Assembly (NCBI GenBank): GCA_930367205.1
Contig: OV884014.1
Span: 116,133,768-116,197,767, forward strand
DNA length: 64,000 nucleotides
From: Acanthosoma haemorrhoidale
Taxonomy: Eukaryota; Arthropoda; Insecta; Hemiptera; Acanthosomatidae
Reading direction: 5' to 3'
Below are positions 22,247 through 34,305 of the stretch, one piece after another. Under the pieces are notes generated by a model. It did not search any database. It was not told where the DNA came from and saw only the letters and a program-made list of their open reading frames with translations. Position 1 is the stretch's first letter. The number at the start of each line of letters is the position of its first letter. A program made the translations under genes and the position numbers.

Positions 22247-24244
22247 TGAAAAAATAAAAAAGAGCTTCCATATTTTGATCCTTCACCTTTCTGCGACCAA
22301 ATTTCGACGGCTGCCGCTGTAACACTAAACCAATTTTTCCATTGATGTCTTAAATGATCTCTCGTCTTTTGAGATTCTTTAAAGCTCAAATTTCAAGTCG
22401 GGAAAGAGGGCTTATTATGCAGGCAGTAGATACGTATCCTCAAATGTTATTGTTTTAGTATTATCTGTATTATTAATGCTTCGTAGTGGTATAAACGATA
22501 TGAACGAATTTTAGAGATATTCCTGTATTCCACACAACACGTTTTCATTTTATTAAACAGAATTTACTGTTACGCTAAGAATACGGATATAAAGACTACA
22601 CGGATTTTTCAATCAAAAGACTTCGTAAGGTGCACTATTTTATTTACGAAATGCCCTTCAAACTGTGCTAAACATTCTTACGTTCACGACCACGACCGAT
22701 ACAAGGACTACATTTGATGTAGCTGGTAACATACAACGATTTAGGAGACTTTGGTCGGAATAGATTATAATATATTATAGATATAGTGATATTCTAAATT
22801 AATAACAATAAGATATTCTCTTACTACACTGAATGTGTTCATGCCCGAACTGCCATGCCACTGGTTGTCGCCAATGACAGTAGTGAATAGAATAGAGTGG
22901 ACATATGTATCATCAAGAAACATTTACTTTGTAGGCACAAGTGTTTTATTCATCCACTCTTTTCTCGTGTCTTGTGAACCAGCCTACCCGACAGGTGGGC
23001 CTGAGTTGTCTCCTCGTCCAGGCCGACCTATCGAGATCTCTCGGTATTGCACTAGGAAGTAATATTAAGTTTGCTTTTATTTGTGTATATAACGACCAAC
23101 CAACTTATCTATGTTCAGTCAGACTCCATTCCGCTAATGATATAATGTTGTCCCTTAAGGTTCTTGCTGTTCTAGCTACCCCTCATCGGAATTATTCTAT
23201 TACGAAGGCCTTTCCTAAATTTCTAGTCGAGGAAATTCAAAAAGCACTTCACATTCAAAGTATTCTATGTAAGCCCTAGCTAGCAATGATTGAAATATGT
23301 CACTCATTATTGCGCAGGGGCAGGGACCAGAGCCAGGAGGTCTGGCCGCAATCAGCGTTCGTGACGATGTACCATCCGTTCCGGGCACGAAACTCTACCT
23401 GCGCGTCAGATCACCTTAAGTGTCGCCGGTTCCTCCATCTCCTCTGCGTATGATTGTCTTCGAGTCCTGCCGTGTGCTTTCTATTCGGCGTTTCTTTCTC
23501 CTTCGTCTATTACCTTCGAAGATGCCCTGCCTCCTAATAACACTCGCTTTAATCAATAGCATCCGCACTTATTTAGAGTGCCATTTTTTTTTAATTATTT
23601 TTGTCTGAATTATATAAATTTTGAAAATGTTTTAATCGACGGAATCAATTATTTATAATAAATATAAAGTTATCAAAAATCAGTTATAGGTATATGAAAT
23701 AGGTGTTCGCTTACGAACAAGAGTATGGTATACGTCTTTAGCAGGAAAGAACGAATACAAGTTTTTCAATTACTTTCGGTTGGGTGTTTAATCATTTAAC
23801 GAGCCTGCAGTAAAAATTACAGATAAAATTAATTCTCAAGATCGATAAGCACCTCCAAGCGGCCAATAACCAACTATGGACACGATGTTCGCACGCGCGG
23901 TGTGCGACATCCTTGTGGCGTAGTGGGGAATGCTAGGGAAAAAACGACCGCAATAGCACCGGAGCAATGTATGCACTACTCCATAGGATCGTATGCACTT
24001 CAAGTCGTAAATACTGTAGTGACAAAAACCGCATGTTGCACGAACCTAAGGTGACATTATGGCAGATACCTTCAGCTCAATCAAAGAAACGGGGCATTCG
24101 CCTTTCTGAATATAATTTGTTTATACTGTGTCAAAGTTTAACTTTTCCAAAAACTTTAAGCCTCTCCGAATATCTTTCATTTATCATGTTACAACAAGAG
24201 CACATTTCGCCTGTTCTGGCATCCTCAGGACTAATAGGCTTTAT
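22247..24244. other. Unassigned sequence
   Basis: Mixed composition. Frames at 22835-23279 and 23967-24240 show no recognisable domain. The latter only looks long because it runs into antisense Jockey-A UTR. Confidence 0.35.
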
Positions 24245-24875
24245 TAGCAGAAAATTACAATCTGCCTCATTGGGCAATAAGTATTGCGATAAATGTTGTC
24301 ATTCATACCATATTTACAATTTCATTCACTCGCTCATTCATACAGTATTTACAAACAGCCCAGAGACCTCCCAAATCTATATGGTTCTCACCTCCCTCGC
24401 GTACGAAAGGGAAAGTGGAGTCTTGGGAAGTCCCTCACGCTCCTCCGCCGGCCGCGTAACTGGATACGAGCCAACGGAGGCTGACAAAGAGAGTGAGAGC
24501 CACAGACGCTCAGGACATCATTAGAGAAACTGGCCATTGCCAGGACTCTCACTGTCACGTATTTATAGCAGGTCACGAGGCCACTGCCGTTTTAGTCTCC
24601 AAGGAGGATTACAGGGATGAGTGGTGTACTGCAATGACAGTGCTAGGGGATTAGGGTGTTTGTATAGATTACTATGGAATTTTATAATCTTGGGAGGGAT
24701 GAGTTCGAGAATGTAAGGCATATTAAGATCGTTATGAAGGGTTTTGTTGCTGATGTAATAAGGGGCATTTGCTATTGTTCTCAGGACTTTTGATTGAAAG
24801 GATTGTATACGCTTTATGTTCGACTTTTTTCTGTCCCCCATAGCTCTATTCCGTAAGTCCAGATTGGTCTCAGGA
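24245..24875 (-). mobile_element. Jockey-A copy with RT tail and full 3' UTR
   Basis: Minus-strand copy. The 3' terminus at 24245 is joined to AATAAAGCC in reverse. The complete 3' UTR is followed by the ORF end. The frame 24841 to 24563 reads KKSNIKRIQSFQSKVLRTIA, then NAPYYISNKTLHNDLNMPYI, and ends PRDLL just before the UTR. This is one of the few copies with an undisturbed C-terminal reading frame. It is truncated within the GIELW block at about 24875. Confidence 0.88.
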
Positions 24876-26299
24876 CTAAAATTCTAACAAATTACCTACA
24901 ATACAATATTTAAATTTATATATTAAAAAATGGTGAATCAATGTTACATTGAAAAGTAATGTATGAAATACACAAAACTTAAAAAGGAAAACGTTTTTTG
25001 TCAATTACAACCTTCCGGTCCTAGGCAGTGAGAGAATTAGAAGTTTTCAATCATTGGACAACAAGCTGTCTCCATTTTTTTTTTAATAGTTTCAAAACCT
25101 TTCTTTTTTGTGTCTTTATTATTCCTTTTTACATCAATCTAATTTGTAATATCGTAACACATATAAAACAAATAAACTACTTACAAAATAAAGAAAACTA
25201 AATTGAGAAATACTTATGGGTCTTAATCTGATATGGAAATTACTGTAAATAGCTAAAATACTTAAATAAAAAAAAATAAAATGTTTTTGGGCGCTGAGGA
25301 GGGGGGGTGGGTCGTATTTGATCCAAAACCTAACTATCGTATTATTCCACATGGCCACAAACTTGTTGAATAAATTTTCAAATTTTAAATCGATCAAATA
25401 ATTATTAACATCATTGTCTATCAATGATCATAGAAAATACCTGTTACAATTGATCATTTGACGGGAAAATAAAACTTTTGACAGTTCAAAGTCTGGCTAA
25501 TGAAATTGTAAAAGAAATGTGAGGGGAGAAAAATGATTTATTTCTTTGCCTGACATTCCATTAATCCGTTCTGTACCCGGCAGTGCATGCGTGTGATGCA
25601 CGAGGTCGTACGTCCTCTCATTCTGTCTTATGTATCGCATACAAGACATTCCTCCATGGAAGAAATCCTCGCTGGGCTCCTGCAGTGTAACGAAACCTTG
25701 GTTATATTTAATGATTAATTCAGCACACGTGCGAAAGACAATATAACGGGTAGGAGTTTTTAATCCTCCAAATGAATGGATCCACTTAATCAAAGCAATT
25801 AACTCGTTGTGTAGCAGCTTCGGAGTCGTCAGCCCATTTTTCTGGCTTTGTTTGCGAGGCATAGCTGAATAAATTATAATTAATGAAACAGTTTTCGCTT
25901 CCATTGTTGCGTAGACGGTGTTACCCAACAAGGCAACAAAAGCTCATTGGAACCTTGTTAGTCATGTTACAGCGAATCGTTGCAAGAAACATTTTAAGCA
26001 ATGCAGTTTAATATCGCAAATAAATAATAAACACACAAGTCAATAATAACCAAAATTTCATGCGGCACAAAATTTAAAGGTTCCCTAACACGATTTTAAT
26101 GACATTATTAATTAATGCATATATAATAACTATATATAGTAGCTTTGATTATGTTTTATTGGGATGATTTTATGTTTAACATGTATGTATCAAGCAAGAG
26201 AAAGTCTATGCAAAATATCACCCCTCTATATAAAGTTGGGGTTGCCGAAAAAACGCACATCACAATTTTGATGGCAGTCATGCTATTTATTGTTCATTG
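24876..26299. other. Unassigned AT-rich sequence; 144-codon minus-strand frame at 25497-25931
   Basis: The minus-strand frame starts MLGNTVYATMEAKTVSL and continues through MPRKQSQKNGLTTPK to a stop at 25497. It has normal composition but no recognisable domain or splice context. It could be an exon or an old viral or transposon remnant, but I cannot decide, so it is not called as a gene. Confidence 0.25.
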
Positions 26300-26629
26300 C
26301 TTTGAAAAAAAATTTTTTTTTGAGAGAAGAGGTTTTGAAAAAAAAAAAAGTCGATAGTTGGGCCCTATAGGTATCTCGATACTATCGATTGTTTATAAGT
26401 AAGTCTCTTTTGATGGAGTTAAAAATAGTTTACTAATAAATTAGGGATATTCAGACAAATATGACAGTTATCAGAAGATGATATTGATGAATAATTTACA
26501 ATTATTCCTGAGTATAAATATTGTGAAATTTCAATTTTATTTGAAAAAAACAAGTACATTTTGTTGAAAACACATTGAGAAAAACATTTTGTGTTAGAAG
26601 GAAACCCACTACTAACTACGATACTACAA
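26300..26629. other. A-tailed fragment and TATCGAT-rich spacer
   Basis: GAGAGAAGAGGTTTTG plus an A run (about 26320-26349) resembles the LINE-B2 tail before the A run at 42967. It is followed by ACTATCGATTG near 26390. Otherwise unassigned. Confidence 0.3.
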
Positions 26630-26790
26630 ATGTCTGAGTGATTTTGTGAAAAGGGTTCTATCAACAGTCCTAGGGAATTAAACCAGTGTGGATCTATCGA
26701 TAGTTCAAGCGACTATCGATAGATAAAAACTATCGACTATCGGTCCCCCCCCCCCAAATATTGTGTCTCATTCTTAAATGACTGATAACT
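26630..26790 (+). repeat. Dispersed repeat H, copy 1 (TATCGATA-rich)
   Basis: Shares TTTGTGAAAAG, AGTCCTAGG, AAACCAGT, TATCGACTATC, a C run and TGTCTCATTC with 33105-33200. It contains three near copies of the palindrome TATCGATA and an 11-C run at 26745-26755. Confidence 0.6.
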
Positions 26791-27369
26791 TCCAAGCTAT
26801 TATTTTTCTGAAGCGTCTTATTTAATGTCGTTTTTTAGACTTGCTTAGTTCTAACATTTCTGGAATTTCTGGATAATGTCTAAGATGGTAATTTATTGAA
26901 CTTTAAAAGCCCTCATATTTATCATAGATCTTGGATAAATGACGCCTTCCAATATGGTACTGTTGACAGATATTTGGTAGGATAGATATTAAATCCTTAT
27001 GCTACGTCGGATGAGCTCTTGCAATCTCTGGAACAAATAGCTCTTTAATTCTGTTGGAGATATAAGCAACCTATCTTCTAACATCACCTGCTTTATGAAT
27101 GCTTAACGTCGGAACCTTGCGGTTGGGAATAATTAAGTAGCAACGAGTTCAGGATGTGTGGAGGCTTACCATTTACAATTCAATGTATATTTGTAATTCA
27201 AACCGGAATGGTTTTCTCCAGTGTCTTATGTATGGAAAATTACCGGGTTGATTCAGAACATAAGTCTTTGTAATAGAAAATCTGTTAAATATTATTTTTT
27301 TCTTATCGTCTACATAAATCAAAAATTCAAATACTTATTTTACATTTATATATTCATTATTCCTTATAT
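26791..27369. other. Unassigned AT-rich sequence
   Basis: No gene or repeat recognised. Confidence 0.4.
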
Positions 27370-27702
27370 ATAATATTTATAATCTTGCTAAGAACAAGTA
27401 GAAGGGGCTGGAGAAGAACTGTATACCTGCCTCGTGACTTCATGGAAGTCACTGATGGTTCCCTATTATTTTTTAAGTAAGCAACCGCATCCCTCCAAGA
27501 CTTCCCAGAACTATCCTTTCTTATACATATATGTCATATATGTCTTTAGCCCTGGGGCCCCACTTGTTCCTAGACATCCCACCCAGTATGTAGTAACATA
27601 ACTCTTAATATTTGTATATACCAGTGTTTTGCTTGTACTTCATAATAAATCTATTCTTTGTTTTCTTTTAAAAGACTCTCCTCTACAAAGATTATTTAAC
27701 TG
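27370..27702 (+). repeat. Dispersed repeat G, copy 2
   Basis: Sense orientation here: AAGTAGAAGGGGCTGGAG, ACTTCATGGAAGTCACTGATG, CACCCAGTATGTAGTAACAT, CATAATAAATC and ACTCTCCTCTACA occur in order. The same string AGATTATTTAACTG follows CTCTACA as in copy 1. No coding capacity. Confidence 0.78.
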
Positions 27703-28229
27703 TTGATAAAGTCTGTTAATTATAATCATTTATAAATTTTCAATTACACCGAAGGAACTTTAAAAAAACGTATTACAAATTAAACTATATCGAGAGTCGA
27801 ACGTTCGTTAGTAGTTGAACAGCAAAAAGCCTGAATCCATCTTTCCAATACGCCGCTTACACTTTACGCTATAGTGCCCGGTTTTCAATTTTCTCAAGTA
27901 AAGTCCTTTGTATTTGAAAGTAAAACTTAAAGTTGAGCTTTGAAATTAGAGATATAAGCCACTATATCTATGATAAAAAATCTCAAATTGAGTTGTAACA
28001 TTAATGTTTTCTTTTTTTTTTTTTTTTTTTTTTTTGTTATATCGTCCTTAATTATTTATTTTTTTATGTTTGTTTCATAACACTTACGACTGTTACTTGG
28101 GAATTATGTAGTAAATGAGGTATCAAATGCAAATGTGAATCAACTGCGGATGATAGCGAATTAAAACTTAAAAAAAAAAAAAAATTATAAAATACTTTGG
28201 CATATAACTAGTCATTTTTTTTTTTTTCT
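27703..28229. other. Unassigned AT-rich sequence with long A/T runs
   Basis: T run of about 23 at 28013-28035, A run near 28170-28184 and T run near 28217-28228. The last directly precedes the LINE-B tail and is probably its A tail in reverse. Confidence 0.5.
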
Positions 28230-28527
28230 TCATAGCCCCTTTAAATTTACAGATAATTATAGGTCCTCAGACGAATCTATTTAAAAAATATTTTTGTATT
28301 TCCTGCAGCGTCGCTACATTATATACAGGTTTTGTTATTTTATAAAAATTATATAATGGAATAAACAAGTATAATGATATACATTATACGTGACTGGACT
28401 GAACTGATTCTAATAAAGGTGATGGGGCTCACCTTTTTGATCAAACTTAAAACTAACTTACATACTAATTCTTAACCTAATTTTCCCCTGAGAGTCTGTT
28501 GCTATCGATGCGGTGTTAAACACTGGG
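28230..28527 (-). mobile_element. LINE-B 3' UTR copy with A tail
   Basis: Minus-strand 3' UTR from AGCCCCTTTAAATTTACAG (the tail end, preceded by the T run) to CAGACTCTCAGGGGAAAATT and GTGTTTAACACCGC. There is only a stub of coding sequence. It is almost colinear with 415-642 and 50570-50880. Confidence 0.82.
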
Positions 28528-29699
28528 TTAGTGATAACTTGTGAAAAAATTAATATTTATTATTACGCTTCTCGTCTACGTATAACATACGAGAGAAACA
28601 TTCTGGGGTGTCTCGTTCTCGTTTCACTGAAGAATTAATTTATAATCATACAGCGCTTTTGTTAGGGTTTTGTTTTTGCATCCGAGGATACGATTGTTTT
28701 TAATTAAATAAATTTATTTGATTTGAGGTACTTGAAAGTTTCTCCTGATTTTTTTCCGATCGATATTCTACAGCCATCAATAATTAAATATTATTCAATT
28801 AATATATGCACTGTGATAATAGTGTTGAAGATAAGGTTCTGCTCAAAATATAAAAAAATAAAGGGTCAGGTATCCTGTCCTTCTCGCCTTGAACTCGTGC
28901 CGATGAAAAAAACGGTCGGAAGTAAATGTTGAAACGCCACGTTAAATTGTTATTTATGGATTCGATTCACGTTCTGATTAGGTCAGGTCCTCTAATCCCA
29001 GATACTAATGCCTAGTTTATTTATCGCAGCACAACTCAAAAGTTAAACGGAATCTGAAAGGGCTATGGTACTACATTAGTGCCTCCGTAAACTACTGCAG
29101 TGCTAAGGTTTAGGCTAGTTAGTGCTTATTAGATAACCCCCCCCCCCCCGGCTGTAATCCTTATAGGCCCTCTAATGCGGCAAGGTCCGTCCTTAAACAC
29201 CGGGCCAACTGGGAGAGCAGTTAGCAGCAGTTGGCAGAGTTGCTACTGTACTTGGCAGAGAGTTGCAGCAACTGTGATAGACCACCTGCTATTGTATGCT
29301 AATTGCTCTCGATCAAGGCCTGACTACACCCTTCGTGGGCAGCTCCTAACAGTTTTAATTTCTTTTATCTTACGTTTATACGAGTATTGTTCAGTTCCGA
29401 GTAAACAGGTCTGTTAGTGGATGCTGTCATCATGTTAAAAGTGAAAGAAAAATAGAAAAAAAGAAAAGAAAAAAAATCTATTCATCAGAAACAAAAAAAA
29501 AAGTATCATTCCGCCCAAACCAGAATACTTGAAGTTTTAAGCTTTTGTAAAGCTTATGCAGTTTGTAAATCAAAATGTGTCATAAACATAATAATGTACG
29601 CATTTAGGTATGAAGGTTTTGGTAAATAAATATTCATAATAATCCGTAAGTCGTTTTCAATTTAAAAGATAGGCCTATGAATGAAAATAGTAATTAGAA
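28528..29699. other. Unassigned sequence with a 13-C run
   Basis: Thirteen consecutive C at 29137-29149. Frames at 28723-28932 and 29175-29417 have no recognisable content. Confidence 0.4.
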
Positions 29700-30412
29700 C
29701 CTGGAACCCACATACGAGGCTAAAAAGACAAGAACTAAACAGACGCTTTGTACAACTGTACAGACTACTTCGAAGGACATCTCTCAATAGAAAATAAATT
29801 ACTAATCTACAAAGTTATACTTAAGCCAATCTGGACATACGGAATAGAGCTATGGGGGACAGCAAAAAAGTCGAACATCAAGCGCATTCAATCCTTTCAA
29901 TCAAACGTCCTGAGAACAATAGTAAATGCCCCTTATTATGGCAGCAACAAAACCCTTCATAACGATCTTAATATACCTTAAATTTTGAACTCATCCCTTC
30001 CAAGTTCATGAAATTGCATAGTAACCTATCCAACCACCCTGATTCCCTAGCACAGTCATAGCACTGCACCACTCTTCCCTATAATCCTACTAGGATACTA
30101 AAACGGCAGTGGCCTCGTGACCTGCTATAAATAAGTGACAGTGGGAGTCCTGGCAATGGCCAGTTTCTCTAATCATGTCCTGAGTGGCTGTGGCTCTCGC
30201 GTTCTTGGTCAGCCTCCGCTGGCTCTTTCCCATGACTCCGCTTCCTCCTTCGCACGCGATGGAGGTGACAAACATGTGGATTTGGGAGGTCTCTGGGCTG
30301 TGTGTAAATACAGTATGAATGAGTGAATGAAAATTGTAAATAAGGTATGAATGATATCATTTATCACAATTACTTATTGCCTAATAAGGTAGGTAGTAAT
30401 TTTAGCACAGTA
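29700..30412 (+). mobile_element. Jockey-A, longest plus-strand copy
   Basis: Begins within codons for HIRLKRQELNRRF-like sequence (CACATACGAGGCTAAAAAGA) and reads through LSIENKLLIYKVILKPIWTY, GIELWGTAKKSNIKRIQSFQ and NKTLHNDLNIP before a stop created by ATACCTTAA at about 29981. One frameshift near 29755 separates the first block. The complete 3' UTR follows to about 30412, where the AATAAAG end is altered to AGTAAAG. Only the C-terminal part of the Jockey ORF2 protein is present. Confidence 0.88.
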
Positions 30413-30976
30413 AAGAAGTAACTATAATTATAAAAATATCTAAAGTTGATTGTGTTATTTTTTCGTTTTCGATTATGCAGTAGATATTGATAGCAATCTA
30501 TTCCGCCACTGACAACCTTTTTTGACTTTCGCGATTTTCTTTCAGTTTACTTTCATTTTTTTCTATGAGGTTTAAGCCTCTTTGAACTTCCAGACAGCAC
30601 TTTTCTGGAAAATTTTAGTTGACATAAAATTTCACCTTCAAGGAAAACTCGGTTCTTGTTGGGATTTAAGTTCCAGAAGTTGATCCTTTGTCAATGGCTG
30701 CAATTCAGATTCGACTAATTCAAAGATCTCTCTTCTTCTAATTTCATTCATCCTTCACTTAGCCTCCCTGCGTCAGCTAGATGTTTAATATCATTCTCTA
30801 AATTGTAAACAAAATTGATTTTTTTTCTTCATTTTTGGCCACTTCCGGATCTGCCATTTTAAAAATAACGCGTTGCAGCCAATTCGCTTTATTTAAGGGA
30901 GTCTTGCATAGCAAATTACTGTGTCAAACATACAAGTCATCACTATAACACTACGGCGTCGGGATCCGCAATTAAT
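30413..30976. other. Unassigned AT-rich sequence
   Basis: No gene or repeat recognised. Confidence 0.4.
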
Positions 30977-32121
30977 AAAGGGTGTCCCAGAATTAATGCA
31001 AGATTTGAATTTGCCGCCGTACTGATGTTTTATTATTTAGGTATAGAGGGTAGTTGTTGGTTATGGGCGTACTGATATTTTGTTAGGCCTTTCTATTTCC
31101 TGTAATTTGAAGTTTAACCTAAGACCATTGTAGGGTGGGCATTATACCTTATTTTAAATGCAACACAAGAATATAAGAAATAAATAAAATAATAAAAATT
31201 TTAAAGTTACAATTTTTTTTTCCGAACTCTTTAATTTATTTCATAATTACTTTTTTTCTCTTTTTCGGGGGTGGGGTCATCCACTAATTGACTATCCTGC
31301 CTATATAAAGGGTGCTCCAGAATTAACGTAAGAATGAATTTGCCGCCATTTGTGCAGTAAAGTGCTGGCAACCCTTAGTCGTGGCGTTACACGATAGAAC
31401 AACGTGTCTTTATTGTTGAACATTATTTCAAAAATATACAAACATTATACAAAATATGGTCAGATTAGTGTTTCGACTTCATCAACTGTGAAGAGATCAA
31501 TTGAAAAATTTAGGGAGACTGGATCAGTTGGAGACACTGACACACAGGTCGTCCAAAAACAAGCCGTTCAAATGTCAATATCGAAGCAGTGCGTGAGAGT
31601 GTTGTTGAAAATCCAGGAACATCAATTCGGCGTCGTAAACACAGTTCTTTGTGCCGAAATTGGATGATATTGATGTGGCCAATATGTGGTTTCAACAAGA
31701 TGGTGCCACATGCCATACAGCCCATCAAACAATTCGAATACTGCATGAGACATTTCCAGGTCGTGTACTCTCTCGTTTCGGTGATCAGAATTAGCCTCCT
31801 AGATCGTGTGATTTAACACCTTTAGATTTCTTTTTATGGGGTTATTTGAAGTCAAAGGTGTATGTCAACAAGCCCACTACCACCCGTGCATTAAAAGAGG
31901 AAATTCAACACTGCATCGACGAAATTCAACCACATTTATGCCAAATGGTCATGGAAAATTAGACAAAAGAGTGCGTATGTGCCAGCGAAGTCGTGGAGGG
32001 CATTTCTTTAAATAACCCTATCCTATTGATTTTATAATTCAATAAATAAATAAGAACAAAAATACTAAATGCTGTGTTTTCTATTTAAATCAAATCTTGC
32101 GTTAATTCTGGGACACCCTTT
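30977..32121 (+). mobile_element. DD41D mariner-like element, deleted copy
   Basis: Flanked by TA and by inverted ends AAGGGTGTCCCAGAATTAAT (left, 30979) and its near reverse complement (right, to 32119). A second left end, AAGGGTGCTCCAGAATTAAC, lies at about 31307. The transposase remnant follows: DNA-binding part near 31395-31545 (IEQRVFIVEHYF, then TSSTVKRSIEKFRETGSVGD), a deletion, then WFQQDGATCHTA with the second Asp at 31699-31701 and RSCDLTPLDFFLWG with the third Asp. I count 41 residues between them, the spacing of the DD41D (rosa-like) mariners. Frameshifts, an in-frame stop (TAG for Trp before PPRSCD) and loss of the first Asp make it inactive. Confidence 0.85.
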
Positions 32122-32954
32122 ATATAGCTACAACATGTTAGGTCCAACAATAACTAGGGTCACTAACTCACAACTGGTTCTATTTTATTGTTTTACCAGC
32201 ACTTATTGGCACCGGACTCAAATCCCCCCTGTAGTTAATCTGCAAATATTTTCCCTGAATTTGGATACGTCATTTCTATTACCAGGTACTACAGGTTTTT
32301 TTGTTTTCTGTGAGTCCTGGATGTTATTGCCAGGATGAAGCCTTCATTGGAATATATATCCCAATTATAATATCACTTGCTGGCATTTATATTATTTATT
32401 CATTTATTTAATAGTTTAATGGATAATTTGTTAGCTTCGTTTCATTTGAGACAATGCATTGAGAGCTGTAAAGTGCTTAAGCGTACTAGCAGATGCTTAG
32501 TGATTCACAGCGCAAACGCTAACCTCACCCAGACGGCGCCTACTAAAAACAAGAGAACAAGCGCTTGACATTTATTGCACTAAGGCTAGTTCCCATATTT
32601 CCCTTTCGTTAAGTTCCTTCCCGTGGTCTTTTTGTGCCCGTACCGGCGGAACGGACATTAAATTAACTGCTGCATGGCTGGATGCTCCCATTATTTATCT
32701 ACGTGTCATAGATGCCCCGTAAATCCTATGAAACTTCACTATTAATTTATTTCTAGGCGTCCCTGTCAGGTGATAGATTCTTTCCAACTTTCCAAATAGC
32801 TATTTTCAATAAATTTGTCTCTCTTTTAGATTGCTATTTGCCATTTATCCAGCTTTTATTCCGCTATCATACTGACTAGTTAAGTCAAGAGCGTGGGTCG
32901 CTGCCCATCTCTCACCACCTTCCAGATTTACAATTTTTTTTGTCTCTCTTCGAT
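32122..32954. other. Unassigned AT-rich sequence
   Basis: Frames at 32069-32338 and 32377-32568 have no recognisable domain. No repeat match seen. Confidence 0.4.
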
Positions 32955-33104
32955 CCGGCATGTTATGGAAGCCATCACAGTCAAATATAACATTTTCTTT
33001 CTGTAACAATTGCTACATTTTAACTTGGTTAGAATTATTTGCATTGTGCTACTTATGTAAACAATTTTGTGTACGAAACTAAAAATGCCTGTTTCAATTA
33101 CTAG

Positions 33105-33200
33105 AATGGATTTGTGAAAAGTCCTAGGAAGTAAACCAGTTTGAAAAGATAAAATTTATCGACTATCCCCCCCCCCATCTAGTGTGTGCCTCATTCGCAA
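33105..33200 (+). repeat. Dispersed repeat H, copy 2
   Basis: Matches 26630-26790 through TTTGTGAAAAGTCCTAGG, AAACCAGT, ATCGACTATC, a 10-C run (33167-33176) and TGCCTCATTC. Compared with copy 1 it has lost the internal TATCGATA palindromes. Confidence 0.6.
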
Positions 33201-33615
33201 AAGAATAATCACTTTAACTTCATTCCATCTTTTTTGCAAAATACAATCTTTGATTCTGTGTGCGTAGGTGTGGGTATTCGGTTGTATAGTTTAGTGCTGG
33301 TCAGAAGGACCTCGGTCTGATAGCTCATCGCCATGTATTCATCTATGTTATGGAAGCTATCACAGTCAAATTTACTTCCTCCACTTTAGATGAGTTTTAT
33401 ATGGGCCATATATAAATGCTTGTTCATTCATAATTCTCATGTATTATTATTGTTGTCATTTATTTTATTCATTACCTATGTTAATACAACATAGTAATAT
33501 AACATTTTCTTCTGCTAACAATACCTATATTTCAACTTATGCTCCTATTCAGAATTATTTGCATTATGGCACTTATGCAAACCCTTTTGTGGTTTACCGA
33601 TAGATAAAAACATCG

Positions 33616-33945
33616 ATACATTTAACTGTTTTGCAATCTCTTAAACAGTTATATGACGATTCAATCATGCCTTCAGGGGGTCGAGCAGAACGTTGGTAAT
33701 CTTTCAGTGAAAAATCTCCAGAACGAAGTTTTTTAACCCAATTCTGACGCGTGCGTTCTGTTAATCAATCCACACCGTAAACTTCACATATCTCTTTGTG
33801 AGCCTCAGCCGCTTTCTCGCCTTTATGAAAATAAAAAAGTAAAATGCTTCGAAAATGCACTCCATGTTAAAACTGACAGTTGTAAACAAATTTCTTTCTA
33901 CAGGGACCTATAGGTATCGACTAGCAAATCTCAAAAGATAAATAT
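33616..33945 (-). mobile_element. mariner-C, 5' portion only
   Basis: Minus-strand fragment holding the 5' UTR and the N-terminal DNA-binding half of the transposase, from codons for KIAKQLN-like helix-turn-helix sequence at the left to the start region (KAAEAHKEICEVYG-like, about 33780-33825) at the right. The piece ends before the outer terminal repeat and lacks the catalytic half. Confidence 0.8.
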
Positions 33946-34305
33946 GGGTCTTAGATAAATGCTTGTTCATTCATAATTCATATGTATTATTATCATTTTC
34001 ATTTATTTTATTCATTCCCTATGTTAATACAATATAGCAATATAACATTATGTTCCGGTAACAATTCCTATATTTTAACATATGATGCTTGTCATAATTA
34101 TTTACATTACATTACTATTTATGTTGGATTCATTTGTTTTGTAACGGTGGACATGCTGACATTCCATGTACCAGCATAATTATATTTTTGGGGGTAATCC
34201 TTATAATATTATTAAAATTTTCAAGTATAACTGAAACTCTGAATAAACTGTGACCTAATCGATGAAATTTGATACGATTTTCGGTCTTAGTCAATTCTAA
34301 CCTAA

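Larger units (their letters stand above)
32955..34145 (+). repeat. Local triplication of a segment of up to about 200 bp
   Basis: Three related direct copies: 32955-33072, 33340-33596 and 33940-34145. Shared blocks are TGTTATGGAAGC.ATCACAGT (first two), AAATGCTTGTTCATTCATAA (last two), and ATATAACATT, AACAAT.CCTATATTT and ATTATTTGCATT-like blocks. Repeat H copy 2 lies between copies 1 and 2, and a mariner-C piece lies between copies 2 and 3. Confidence 0.7.

Noticed and set aside
23967..24524. 185-codon plus-strand ORF, the longest in the window
   Set aside because: Its second half is the antisense of the Jockey-A 3' UTR and its first half shows no recognisable motif. The length is a product of the join.
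25497..25931. 144-codon minus-strand ORF as a gene
   Set aside because: No recognisable domain, no splice or promoter context and no matching repeat. Recorded as unassigned.
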